The notes beneath the pieces were generated by a model, which saw nothing but the letters and a program-made list of their open reading frames with translations, ran no database searches and was not told the origin of the DNA. Below, piece after piece: positions 32,726-45,505 of a stretch of DNA of 64,000 bases (the first letter of the stretch is position 1; the number at the start of each line of letters is the position of its first letter). Both the position numbers and the translations under genes were made by a program. Where the stretch lies: NCBI GenBank assembly GCA_963693365.1, contig CAVNZM010000013.1:4650001-4714000 (forward strand), read 5' to 3'. This DNA is from Amoebidium appalachense (lineage: Eukaryota > Ichthyosporea).

Positions 32726-34140
32726 AAAGCGATCCCTATCGTATTTACAAAAAATAAAAGCCCGCGGCGTGTTTGGCATGCCACGGGATCGTATACGTAT
32801 TTAGGCCCTAAATACGAATACGATAAAAAACCGTATTTAGCGCGCTACCAAACAGGCCCTTATGTTTCCCAAAGCCTCTTCAGGTTCCGAATCGTGTAAA
32901 ACGGAACACAAGACTCCCCTATTTTCTTGAATATCACTGTCAGGTTCGAATTCACGTATGACCTAACGAACGTGAGGCTTTTGTCATGAGTGTTCAAGAG
33001 ACGAGCTCCACAGCCTCTTGAATGAGAAAATGGGCCAGTTTCACGTACATATATATTCACGTACGTAATGGGCACCGTACGTGCGTGGGCACAACATGTA
33101 TGTGTATATGTGTCATAAGTACACGGGACATGACGTCCACGGCCCACATGATGTGCGTGCCCCTACCCCGCACGGCGCACATGATGTGCGTAGAGTCTAT
33201 TCGATCATGGGCACATGCATGATCAGTCAGGCATGCACATGGTGCACATGTGTACATGTACACATACTTTCTATTTTGTGATTTCATCTTAGTGTTAACA
33301 TGAATATCAGGTAAGCAAAAACTTCTTATATGTACGGCACGGAAACATGGCATGCGCAAAGGTAAGTGCCTATCAAAACCTGTAAGTGACACACTTCTTC
33401 GAGACTGTGCGTGTTGCGCGCGTTGCACGCGCTGCGCTCGCGTCAGCGGCCAGTGTGCGGCTGTATACAGGATCTACAATCTACAAGATCAAAGTTTTGA
33501 AGATTCTCTGGCAAATCTCTCAATGATTGGCCCAGGAGATCTAGATCTAGATCCTCTGCTGCTGGCGTCAAACTCATGATCAGCGCCTGCCTGTCCGTGC
33601 CTGAGCGGCGGAGCTCCGAGCGCGTCCGTGCACGTGGGACCGTCACGGAGTACTAGACTGAGTAGCCTACGCGCTTGCGTGCGCCGGGTGCGCGTGTGGA
33701 TGTATACATGTACGTGGCGACTCAGGCTGACTCAGGCCTAGGCCTATTTGTAAATTTTAGGCCTGTGCCGTTTGGCGGGTATGCATGAATGGGTGACTGC
33801 TTGGGCACAATCAGCTGCAGTGTCACTGAGTTGCATGAATACTAACCTGTTTGTGTGTGTGTGTTTGTGCACATGTATGCGTGGTGCGTGCAAGTGTACA
33901 TGATATATATGTGCGCGTGCTTGTGACGTGTACGTGAACGTTCGTGCGTTACGCCACTGTCACTGTGTGACTGTTTACAGGTGTTTGTGCGTGTGTGTGT
34001 GCGTGCCAAAGGCTTCAGACCCGTAAGGCGTGCCCCCGCCAGGGGGCACGCAGAACCAAGAATTGGCTAGTATGTACATGGCCAGGCTACATGCGAAAAG
34101 GGCAAACTGAGCACGACCCTCTCACCCATCTGGGACCGGG

Positions 34141-34185
<45 letters not shown>

Positions 34186-34640
34186 CCTTATTGGATAAGC
34201 GCGCACCACCTGGTATGCAGATTGCATGATTTCGCATGATTGCGCATGTGCTCGCAGAAAACAGTTGCTCAGCGTGCACGTGCACGTGTACAGGCCTGCC
34301 AGTTGTTGGAGTGTTGAGGTCTACTACTACAGTAGTAGCAGATGATAAGAGATGTGCGTGTGAGTGTGTGTATGCCGGTGTGCTGTTAGCTTTCAGGCAT
34401 ATGTGCACTTGGTTAACCTGAAGCTTTGTTGTAGCGATAGGTAGTGTGAAACAGTTTTTGGTGAATCTTGCAACAGGCGCATCTAGTATACAGTTTAGTT
34501 TAGTCGTTCCATGAGGAACAAGAGAACGAGATCATCACAACTCGGTACCTTCTCCGTGACCTAGCCGACACACACCATAACTCGCATGTACAAACCCTCT
34601 GAACACTATAAAGCTCCATAAAAACAGTAGGAGCAGTTAT
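32726..34640. other. Gene-poor spacer with a short hairpin and a long G-run
   Basis: A hairpin with a 10-bp perfect stem (GCGTGCCCCC) and GCCA loop lies at 34028-34051. A G-run of about 42 bases lies at 34141-34182. ACGTAC and GCATGC alternations are common at about 33040-33280. TATAAAG at about 34608 is a possible TATA box for the ORF at 34677. No RNA gene recognised. Confidence 0.5.
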
Positions 34641-34676
34641 AATCTAATAATCTTATCCAAAAGCGGTGTCTCTGAG

Positions 34677-35048
34677 ATGCCGCCTGACGCCACTGGAATA
34701 GAGGCCGTAGGCCTACTACCGCACACAGAAACATTAGCCTTTAAGAATGGCGGCACCCCTGGGGGAAAGAACAAGAAAATGGGAAACGAACCAAAGGTGG
34801 ACGTTGATAAACAGCTGAGGGTTGACAGGGATGTACTCAACAGAAGGATTTTGTTTAAAAAGGCGACCCGACCCGATACACAAGAGGAGGAGATTAGGAA
34901 GAAACTGATGCCTTTAAACAAGATGGGAAGGCTGGAGGAAGGGAAGAGCACGGGAAATATGGTGGGGGATGTGAAGGAGAAGGAGGAAAAACAGGATGAT
35001 AATGGGTTCAGGAGGCCATCCACAGTGCTCTACAAGAAGGAACTGTAA
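34677..35048 (+). CDS. Small charged protein, 123 aa, unknown
   Basis: ATG 34677, TAA 35046-35048. The product is hydrophilic and lysine/glutamate-rich: LAFKNGGTPGGKNKKMG, VDRDVLNRRILFKKATRPD, KEKEEKQDDNG and a C-terminus ending STVLYKKEL. Composition is unlike the repeat-derived open frames around it, and a TATA-like TATAAAG lies about 70 bases upstream. There is no signal peptide, membrane segment or motif I recognise. It could be a complete single-exon gene, or a first exon if the stop is bypassed by splicing. Confidence 0.45.
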   Translation: MPPDATGIEAVGLLPHTETLAFKNGGTPGGKNKKMGNEPKVDVDKQLRVDRDVLNRRILFKKATRPDTQEEEIRKKLMPLNKMGRLEEGKSTGNMVGDVKEKEEKQDDNGFRRPSTVLYKKEL

Positions 35049-35605
35049 GGACCACTGCCCAAACATGTTTCCTAGTAATAATGATGCATGGCCGAGGGGA
35101 AAAGGGGGAGAGGAAGGTGTGGTGTATGGGTGGATTGGTGGGTGGGTGTTAGGGGTTGCTGGTGTGTGCCTGTGTATGTGTGTCGGAGGTATGTCGTGTA
35201 TGAAAGGCAAGGGTAAACGGGGGGGAAGGGGGGAGGGGGAAGGGGGAGGGATATAACAGGTACAAGTTGTAGGTGGGGAGGGGGGGGTGGAGGGTGGCGA
35301 TGAGGGGTCTTCTCCATTGTTTGTTCTTGGTACCATCCTTACAAAGCCAGCCTGCCTGTTCCGCAGTGACTTCTGGTTGTTCTGGAAAACCCCTTCGGCT
35401 GTTGTCTCTTATGTTTCCCTCTTTACCCCCCCCCCCCCCCTCACTCTCTCTCTCCCCCTCTCTCTCTCCCCGTCTGTCTCTCTCTCCCTTTATCCCTCTC
35501 TCTCCCCCTCCCACCTCCCCCCTTCAACCAACACCCCCTTTCCCATTCTTTTTCTCTCCGGTGCCCTTATTTTTCTTCTTTTTTTGGAGGCAGGGGGGGT
35601 GGGGA

Positions 35606-35640
<35 letters not shown>

Positions 35641-36716
35641 AGGAGAGGGAGATGGGGGAGGGGGGGGGGGGGGGGGAGATAAGTACATGAGTTTGCTAGG
35701 TATGGGTATCGGGAAAGGGTGGATGGGAGGTTGAGATAGAGGGGGGGAATGGGGGGAGGGGGGTGGGAGGGAAGAGGGGAGGGGGGATATTGAATGATGG
35801 GGGTATTCTGAAAGGGACATGTCGGGATAGTGCCATAGGGTTATCGAATGTGTGTGTGTGTGTATGTGGTGGTGGTGGGGGGGGGGGGGAAGAGAGAGAG
35901 GGGATGGTTTACAACCGGGCCTCTGCTTTGTGGTCCTTTCGCGTGTGATTTTTTTCAGATTCTTGCCCCCCCCCCCTCCCCCCCCCCCCCCCCTCCTCCA
36001 CCCCTCCCTCCCTCCCCCTCCCCCCTCCCCCAACCACACACGCGCGCGCTCACACACCAAAAAAAAAAAAAACCGTGGCACACACACACACTAGGACACA
36101 ACACACCAAAAAAAAAAGGGGGGGGGGGGGGGGGGGAAGGAAGGGGGCATTGATAGTCACACGGACGGAGTCCTGTAACGTGGTTTTGTCGGATATCTTT
36201 GTACGTAGTACTGCCCAAGCCCCTCTCCCCCCCCCTTCCCCCCCCCCCCCCCCCCCCCCCCCCCTTTATTTCCCCAAGGGAAGGGAAGAGAAGGGGGGGG
36301 GGGGGGGGGGGGGCAAGAGCTTCTCCCCGAGTAATGTAGTTCCGTGTGTGTTCTCATTTTTTGTTCTTTGTATTGTGTACCGGATTCCGACCCCTGCCCC
36401 CCTCCCCCCTTCCTCCCCCCCACCCACACGCGCACACACACCCTTGTCTTCCCTTCTTCCCTTCCCTCTCCCCCGGCTCACATCTGCTGTCGGCTTTTTT
36501 AAGTTTTACCATCCCCCCTCCCCTCCGCTCCCCCCCCCCCCCCCCCATACCCTCAATCTCCCCGCCCCTTACTCCGTGTGCACGCACACACAAACACACA
36601 CACACATACACCACCACCACCACCATCACCACCACGACCATCATGCTAGTATCCCTTGTCCAGTGTGATCAATTGCCCCTTCTAACCCTCCCTTCCCCCC
36701 TCCTCACCCTCCCCCC
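35049..36716. other. G- and C-run rich spacer
   Basis: G-runs at about 35610-35640 and 35660-35676, C/T-rich sequence at about 35420-35530 and 35968-36032, a short A-run to G-run at about 36110-36137, C-runs at about 36226-36264 and a G-run at about 36294-36313. One unique patch, about 35290-35420, is open in several frames but has no recognised match. Confidence 0.6.
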
Positions 36717-36862
36717 TTGGACCCTCCCTGAGGATGGGCTCTGCTTATGACGCATACTGTGTGCATTGCTGATGTTGCATACTTGACTGTTTGCCTTCGC
36801 ATGTGTCCTTCACCATGCTTCTCATCGTGTATATGTACTTCGTACCGTGTTCCGCATTCAAA
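36717..36862 (+). repeat. 5'-truncated copy of the dispersed repeat
   Basis: Begins TTGGACCCTCCCTGAGGATG and ends GTTCCGCATTCAAACCC shortly before a C-run. It contains only the 3' part of the full copies. Confidence 0.85.
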
Positions 36863-36904
36863 CCCGTCCTCCCTCCCCCCCCCCCCCCCCCCCCCCCCCA
36901 CCGC

Positions 36905-37298
36905 TTTACTTCCATGCAACCGGGCATGGTTGCTCTGTGTCGTGCATCTGTAAGCACATACACATTTTTCGCTGCACTGCATTAGTTTGCACACACATCT
37001 TCACCGTTTTGCTCACCTTGCTTGCATAAGCAACCCTGCTCGTCTTTGATCAAGACGGGTTGACCCGCCCAAGCTCAGTTGATGCTGCTGTCTGAGTTGG
37101 AGTGTCGTATATACGCGGGCTAAGGGGTCGAAACTCAGACGCAATTGATGACTTGGGTCCTCCCTGAGGATGGGCTCTGCTTATGACGCATATTGTGCAC
37201 ATGGCTGATGTTGCATACTTGAATGTTTGCCTTTGCATGTGTCCTGCACCATGCTTCTCGTCGTGTATGCGTACTTTGTACCGTGTTCCGCATTCAAA
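36905..37298 (+). repeat. Full-length copy of the dispersed repeat (about 394 bp)
   Basis: Runs from TTTACTTCCATGCAACC to CATTCAAAC, with C-runs on both sides. Internal landmarks are GATCAAGACGGGTTGACCC, TATATACGCGGGCTAAGG and GTCGAAACTCAGACGC. GATCAAGAC fits the loose pol III B-box pattern GWTCRANNC, but I see no good A box. A further degenerate fragment (GGGCACTGCTTACGATGCAT) lies at about 37320-37350. Confidence 0.85.
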
Positions 37299-37433
37299 CC
37301 CCCCCCCCCCCCCCCCACAGGGTTGGGCACTGCTTACGATGCATCCTCTGTGTTTTTGCTTTGCAGAATTACCACCATAGTGTCCGCTCTCGGGATGTGC
37401 TAAGTACTCACCCATCCAACCCCACCCCCTTCC

Positions 37434-37464
<31 letters not shown>

Positions 37465-37553
37465 AAAAATAAATAAATAATAAAATAAAAACAAATAAAT
37501 AAATAAAAAACAAACAAATAAAAAAATATAATCTAAATCAAAAACACAGGGTG

Positions 37554-37771
37554 ATGCAGAACATGCAGTGGAAGGGAGTGAGCAAGGTCGGTGCCGGGCT
37601 GGTCAACTACGGCAACACGTGCTTTCTCAACTCTGTGTTGCAGTGTCTGCTGCACACCCCACCCCTAGCAAACTACCTGCTCACTACAAACCACAAGGAT
37701 ACATGTGTGTTTGCTGGCCCCCTCCCCCTCCCCTCCGCCCCTCTCCGCCAATGCACACAGACACGTGCGCA

Positions 37772-37838
<67 letters not shown>

Positions 37839-38191
37839 CACTCTCCCCCAACACACACACACGCACACACAGACACCCTCCACTCTTCGTTAACACACAC
37901 GGCTAGGCCACACACCACCACCACCGCCACCACTGCTACCCCCATAGCGCTTTCTCTCTCTTGTTCCACACACAAACACACAAACAAACAAGTCTCAATT
38001 TCGCTCTGTATCTCGCTCCACTCTCTTTCTCTCTTCACACACACACAGCTTCCTCTCTCAATCTCGCCCTTTCTCTCTCTCTCTTTCTCTCGCCCTCCCC
38101 CCCCCGCCCCCACCCCCCACTTCCACCCATCCACCCACGCATCCCTCCACGACCACCACCACCACCACCCATTCCCCTCCCATCTCCCCCA

Positions 38192-38224
<33 letters not shown>

Positions 38225-40350
38225 ATCCCCATCCCCAACCCCCTTCCCGGTTCCAAAAAAGAGTACAAACCAACAGAAACCTATATCTACCACAACACAT
38301 TGAGCAGGTTGCATACACACAGGTCACACATGTTGTGCACATCTTTTCAGGTCTGTCAACTCTCTTGCACGTACGCTTGGTATCCTTTTTTCTTCCTAAC
38401 CTGTTACCCCCCTCACCCCCCCCCCCCCCCCCCCCCCTCCCCAAGTTGGGTTTCGTTAACGAGGGGAATAGGTCGAAACTCGGGTACTGTGGATGACGTG
38501 GGCCCCCCCTGAGGATGGGCTCTGCTTATTATGCATACTCTTTATGTATGGCTTGCATTCTGCATCGTGTTATCCGTTTGTTCTTGTGTACTTCGTACTT
38601 TTTGACGCATTCAAAACCCCCCCCCTCCCCACCCCATCTGCCACCGAATTCAATACCCTTTCCCTGTCTCCGCCTCTATCCTTTGCTGTGATACACACAC
38701 ACACATGCACATGCACACACCTCCTTCTTCCCCCCCCCCCCCCCCCCCCTTTACTTCCATGCAACCGGGCATGGTTGCTCTGTGTCGTGCATCTGTAAGC
38801 GCATACGCGTTTGTCGCTGCACTGCATTAGTTTGCACATACATCTTCACCGTTTTGCTCACCTTGCTTACATAAGCAACCCTGCTCGTCTTTGATCAAGA
38901 CGGGTTGACCCACCCAAGTTCAGTTGATGCTGCTGTCTGAGTTGGAGCGTCGTATATACGCGGGCTAAGGGGTCGAAACTCAGACGCAATTGATGACTTG
39001 GGCCCTCCCTGAGGATGGGCTCTGCTTATGACGCATACTGTGCGCATGGCTGATGCTGCATACTTGAATGTTTGCCTTTGCATGTGTCCTGCACCATGCT
39101 TCTCATCGTGTATGCGTACTTCGTACTGTGTTCCGCATTCAAAACCCCCCCTGTCTTCTTTCAGAGGTGTCCTTTCAGGACAGACCACTGTGTGGAGACA
39201 TCTTTACTTCCATGCAACCGGGCATGGTTGCTCTGTGTCGTGCATCTGTAAGCGCATACGCGTTTGTCGCTGCACTGCATTAGTTTGCACATACATCTTC
39301 ACCGTTTTGCTCACCTTGCTTACATAAGCAACCCTGCTCGTCTTTGATCAAGACGGGTTGACCCACCCAAGTTCAGTTGATGCTGCTGTCTGAGTTGGAG
39401 CGTCGTATATACGCGGGCTAAGGGGTCGAAACTCAGACGCAATTGATGACTTGGGCCCTCCCTGAGGATGGGCTCTGCTTATGACGCATACTGTGCGCAT
39501 GGCTGATGCTGCATACTTGAATGTTTGCCTTTGCATGTGTCCTGCACCATGCTTCTCATCGTGTATGCGTACTTCGTACTGTGTTCCGCATTCAAAACCC
39601 CCCCTGTCTTCTTTCAGAGGTGTCCTTTCAGGACAGACCACTGTGTGGAGACATCTTTACTTCCATGCAACCGGGCATGGTTGCTCTGTGTCGTGCATCT
39701 GTAAGCGCATACGCGTTTGTCGCTGCACTGCATTAGTTTGCACATACATCTTCACCGTTTTGCTCACCTTGCTTACATAAGCAACCCTGCTCGTCTTTGA
39801 TCAAGACGGGTTGACCCACCCAAGTTCAGTTGATGCTGCTGTCTGAGTTGGAGCGTCGTATATACGCGGGCTAAGGGGTCGAAACTCAGACGCAATTGAT
39901 GACTTGGGCCCTCCCTGAGGATGGGCTCTGCTTATGACGCATACTGTGCGCATGGCTGATGCTGCATACTTGAATGTTTGCCTTTGCATGTGTCCTGCAC
40001 CATGCTTCTCATCGTGTATGCGTACTTCGTACTGTGTTCCGCATTCAAAACCCCCCCCCCCCCCCCCCCTCCTCCCTCAAAAAAAAAAAAAAACAAAAAA
40101 AAAAACACAGGCCGCATGGCCAAGAAGAAGGCCATCTGTGCCATCTGTGAGCTTCAGGATCTGTGCCGTTCCGTGTTTGCAGGCAAGAGGGTCGTTAGGC
40201 CCGTGGGCATAGCCACCCACCTCAAAACATGGGGCAAACACTTCAGAAAGGGGAGGCAGGTGGGTTGCTCGGTGCATAAACACTATTCTTAACCATGACA
40301 CACACACAAATAAACCTGCAGGGGCGTGCGCGGGCACACAGACATCCACA

Positions 40351-40391
<41 letters not shown>

Positions 40392-40588
40392 GGAAACATT
40401 TGTGTATATGTATACAGACAGACAGACACGTGCGCACACACACCGCACACATGTATGGCAGACACGGACGCAGGCACACACACTACCATTTTCTTACACA
40501 GGGCCGTTTAGTTCTTACATGTGCACACACTTAGATGGGCGCACGAATGTAAATCTACGTGCACACACAACACACACGCGCGCGTGCG

Positions 40589-40619
<31 letters not shown>

Positions 40620-40722
40620 ACACACATACATACACACTACCATTTTCTTACATACGGCCGTTTAATTCTTACATGTGCACACACTTAGATGGGCGTATGA
40701 ATGTAAATATACATGCACACAC

Positions 40723-40765
<43 letters not shown>

Positions 40766-40855
40766 CTATTTTCTTACACACGGCCGTTTAGTTCTTACAT
40801 GTGCACACACTTAGATGGGCGTATGAATGTAACTATACATGCACACACAACACAC

Positions 40856-40918
<63 letters not shown>

Positions 40919-41254
40919 TACTATTTTCTTACACACGGCCGTTTAGTTCTTACATGTGCACACACTAAGATGCGCACGAATGTAACTATACATGCACACA
41001 CAACACACACACACACACACACACACATGCATGTCTGCGCTCGCGACCTCTTCTTGTCCACCTCCAAACAAGCAAATCAAGTCTGCCACGAGTACGTGGT
41101 TTAAGTATGTTCCCACAAAGCAACTACGGGCAAGCCCGTTGAACAGTTTCCATCACAGGAACATGCAAATAGCGAGGAATAGACGTTGATGCTCTTGATG
41201 CTCAGGCAGCAGGGAAGGCTTAATGGAGTATCAAATAGTTCTAAGAGATTAGCG

Positions 41255-41299
<45 letters not shown>

Positions 41300-41380
41300 A
41301 AAAAAAAAAAAAGAGGACTTAACTACCACAACCATTGCACACGTCCCCCACACAGACACACTCATACAATGCACTTGTGG

Positions 41381-41438
<58 letters not shown>

Positions 41439-41562
41439 ACGACCGCTTCCCTTACAGGAGGATGCGCATGAGTTTCTCCGCTACTTTATGGATGCAATGC
41501 AAAAGTCGTGCCTCGAAGGCATGGACAAGTATGCTGCCCCTCGCTTCCTCTCTTCACACACA

Positions 41563-41629
<67 letters not shown>

Positions 41630-41706
41630 CCCCCCCCCCCCCCCCCCCTCTCTCTCTATCTGTCTGTCTGCCTGTCTGCCTGTCTGCCTGTCTGTCTATC
41701 TATCTA

Positions 41707-41740
<34 letters not shown>

Positions 41741-42367
41741 CTTTCTACACACATGCTTTGTACGTGAGGTGTAAACACCTGTGCATACTGTCATGACGTG
41801 AAATAAAAACCGAAGGGACACACGTAAGCACATGCCCACACACAGGTACGTGTACATGGGCATTCTCACACCTTTCTACGCAGAAACACAAAGAAAGCAG
41901 AACACACATCCTGCCCTTCTGCATTTCATTTGTTTTGACCCAAGTAAAATCGCAACTGGGCCTATTCAAAAATATTAAAACTTAAACATAACCGTTTAAC
42001 ACTAAACTAAAACCTAATCCAACAGGAAAATGGACATCCGCATCCAAGAAACCACTCTCATCCACCAGATGTTTGGGGGGTACCTATGCAGCAGCGTAAC
42101 TTGCACCGAGTGCGGGTACGCGTCCAAAACTTACGAGGCAGCCCTCGATATGAGCCTCGAAATTGCAAGGGGGGCTCAAACGGTCGAAGAGGCTCTGAAG
42201 AAATTCACGGCCAAGGAAAAGCTCGATGGAAATAACAAATACAAATGCGAAAAGTGAGTGTCGAGTATGCATGAAACCCCCCCTTTTTTTGCACCCACTA
42301 ATGCTAGGCAAATTTGCATTGCGTTTTCCATCGTGAAATCAACTCTTAAACAATATCTCCCCCGTCC

Positions 42368-42402
<35 letters not shown>

Positions 42403-42454
42403 ACACACACACACGTGTTCCTACGCGACACTTTCCTTCGTGTAGCCTGTATAG

Positions 42455-42490
<36 letters not shown>

Positions 42491-43585
42491 CTCCTCAAAG
42501 AAAAACAAAACCCCACTTGTGCACGCACGTAAACCTGGAACTCAACAGTTTGTAACTATTCTTAACTCCCAAACCCCACTACCCAATACGCTCCGTACAC
42601 ACACAGCACACTCCTCTCCTCCTTTACCCTGCCCCCCTCTCCCAACCCCCAACCACACGCACACACTTTCACACACATTGACACACACACGTACACTCTC
42701 TCATAAACAAACACTCACGTACACATACACAGGTGCCAGCGCAAGGTGTTAGCCGTCAAGCAACTGCAGGTGCTCGAGGCACCCCTCGTGCTGTCCCTCC
42801 ACCTCAAACGGTTCGACTATTTGGCATTTGGGGGCGGAAAAATCACAAAGAAAATTGGATTTTCAGAAGACCTGGATCTGAGCCCATATATGGCTAAGGT
42901 GCGTGGGAAACCATTGGACAATCTCGTCTCCCTACCTCCCGCCCTCCCCTTCCCCCCCCCCCCCCCCCCCTCCTCCCCCCCCCCCCCCTGCCCCTCTCTC
43001 GCTCTATATCTTTATCTCTCTCAAACAAGAGGTATAATTGAAGGGAGAGAGGGGGAGGGGGAGGGGGGGGGGGAATAGAAAAGGAAGGTCCATATCTTTG
43101 TGGGCATAATGCATCAAGGAATGAAATGACGACGGCCATTATGGTAGCTGACATTTGGCCAATTGCAGGGCGGGGCACGGTACCGGCTGGCCGGGATGAT
43201 CCAGCACCACGGGCACAGCACACACTCGGGCCACTACATTGCTTACGTAAGGGCCCCGGCAGGCCAGTGGTACATGATGGACGACAACGAGGTGGGTTTT
43301 ATTGTTAAAATTTTGTTTTTAAAGTAATATATGCGCTGTTTGGATGGCCCGTACTTTTGTACTGATGCTAGATTACTAAAGTGGGTGGGTGGGTGGGTGG
43401 GTGATGTTACTTTGGCATGACGTGTTTACGTGTATTTTTGCCGTGCCCGGCCATGGCTGTTGACAGTTTTAGTTTGACAGGTTTGCTGCACCCAGGGGGG
43501 AGAAAAAGGGGTCTGGGGGGATGGGGGGGGGGGGGGGAGGTAAAGGGGGGTATCTAAGTCATAACTTGCTACTGATGTGTGGGGG

Positions 43586-43621
<36 letters not shown>

Positions 43622-43622
43622 T

Positions 43623-43685
<63 letters not shown>

Positions 43686-44817
43686 TCACCTTGTTGGCGC
43701 CAAGAGTCTCTTGAATGCCCAGGCATACATGCTCTTCTATATGCGCACGGGGACGGGATCCAAGCCAACATCAGAACTTCCGCAAAAAGAGTCGCCAAAA
43801 CCACGGGAAAACGGAACCGTAAACCGGGTTCCACCCACTGTGAAAACGGCGGCAGCGGGCCCAACCATTATTGCGGCACCCAAAAAGCCGTTGAAGGATG
43901 TGAAAAATGGAATTGTGGGGGTGAGCCAAAAGAACGGAATCGAGGTAAAAAGAAAGAGCAGTATGGAAGAGACGGAAAAATCAGAGAAAATACGGGAAAA
44001 GAAATCTGAAAAGCCCAAGGTGGAGGACAGCGCCCACAAGAAGTGGATAGTTGAAAAGGAGGACTCGGATGACGACGCCGGGAAACCGAATAGGGAATCC
44101 GGGAAATCGGAAGTTTCATCGGTGAAAAAATCGAAAAAGCGAGACAGGTTGGGGGGTTTTCGAGTGGTCGAGGACGATGAAGACGTGGGCATGGCCGTGG
44201 ATTCCTCGGTGGCTGCAAAGATAAGGGAGGAAACGAGGGAGGATGAGACTGGAGAGAGGAAAAAGAAGAAGAAGAAGAAGAAGAAGGCAAAGACAGAAAC
44301 GGAGGATGAAGACACTAAAGAGGGACCAAGGGAAGATGCTACGGAAGAACTTGAAAACAAGGAGGAAAAGAAGGAAAAGAGGAAAGAACATGTAAATGAG
44401 GAAGCGAATGAGAATGGGGTTGGTGAGGAGGAGAGAACGGAAAAGAAGAAAAAGAAGAAGAAAGAAAAATCAGAAACACCAGAGAAAGCAGAGGAAATAC
44501 GAAAGCGGAAGACGGAAGACGAAGAAGAACGGATACCCAAGAAGTCGAAAATGCGGGAAAACGGAAACGAAAACCAGAAACCGGAACGGCTATTCGACTC
44601 CGATTGGCACAGCCAGGAGACGTGGAAAGTGGAAAGAGTTAAGAAGATATCCGCGTCAAAGGCGAATTTCGGGGGGGTCCTTACGGCGGGACAGGGGGAC
44701 ACCCAGAAGCTGGGAGAAAATGGTGTGTTTGTTTGCCCCCATCCCTCCCCCCCCCCCCCCCCCATCCCCCTCCGTCGCCCAGGCGTGCACGTGAACGCAC
44801 ACACACACACACACACA

Positions 44818-44874
<57 letters not shown>

Positions 44875-45397
44875 CGCAAGAGAGAGACAGACAGACACAC
44901 AGACGCCACCACCTTTTCCCCCGGCCCCTGCTTGACTTTTACCCTATTCTACCTCCAGTTTTGTTCGTGCCCATTGTGAAGTGTTGTGTGTGGTATCTGG
45001 GTAAGTGTCTATTGCCATCTTTTCCTGTCCCCTTTCAGTGGCACGATAGTATCCCCCCCCCCCCCAACCCCCTCCCCCCTCCCCCTGCCCTTTGGGTCTG
45101 TCATGAAGACGTCAGGTGAAGTCTCTCATTCAATCTCACCCCCCCCCCCCCCCCCTTGCTTGCTCTATTTTCTCTATTTTTGCTTTCTACTTGTCACCCG
45201 GAGTGTTTTCGGGCCCTTTTTGACTCATGCACACATACACAACCATGCACTAACACATACACACACGTACACACACACAGACAACACATACACACGTACA
45301 CACGTACACACATATGCGTCCACACACACGTAACGCATACACGCACACACACACACACACGTAGACAAGTACACACTTACACACGTGCATACACATA

Positions 45398-45428
<31 letters not shown>

Positions 45429-45434
45429 CACACA

Positions 45435-45505
<71 letters not shown>

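Noticed and set aside
35149-35514. Minus-strand frame with NIRDNSRRGFPEQPEVTAEQ
   Set aside because: A short protein-like patch, but the frame extends into G/C-run sequence on both sides, all strands are open, and I found no splice signals or family match.
36745-40292. Repeated ~100-codon frames in the dispersed repeat (for example at 39028 and 39481)
   Set aside because: They recur only because the DNA unit is repeated, diverged copies do not keep the frame, and both strands are open.
40493-41025. CRISPR-like array in the four-unit repeat of the USP intron
   Set aside because: Units are about 95 bases with (CA)n between, inside a eukaryotic intron; there are no short palindromic repeats with unique spacers.
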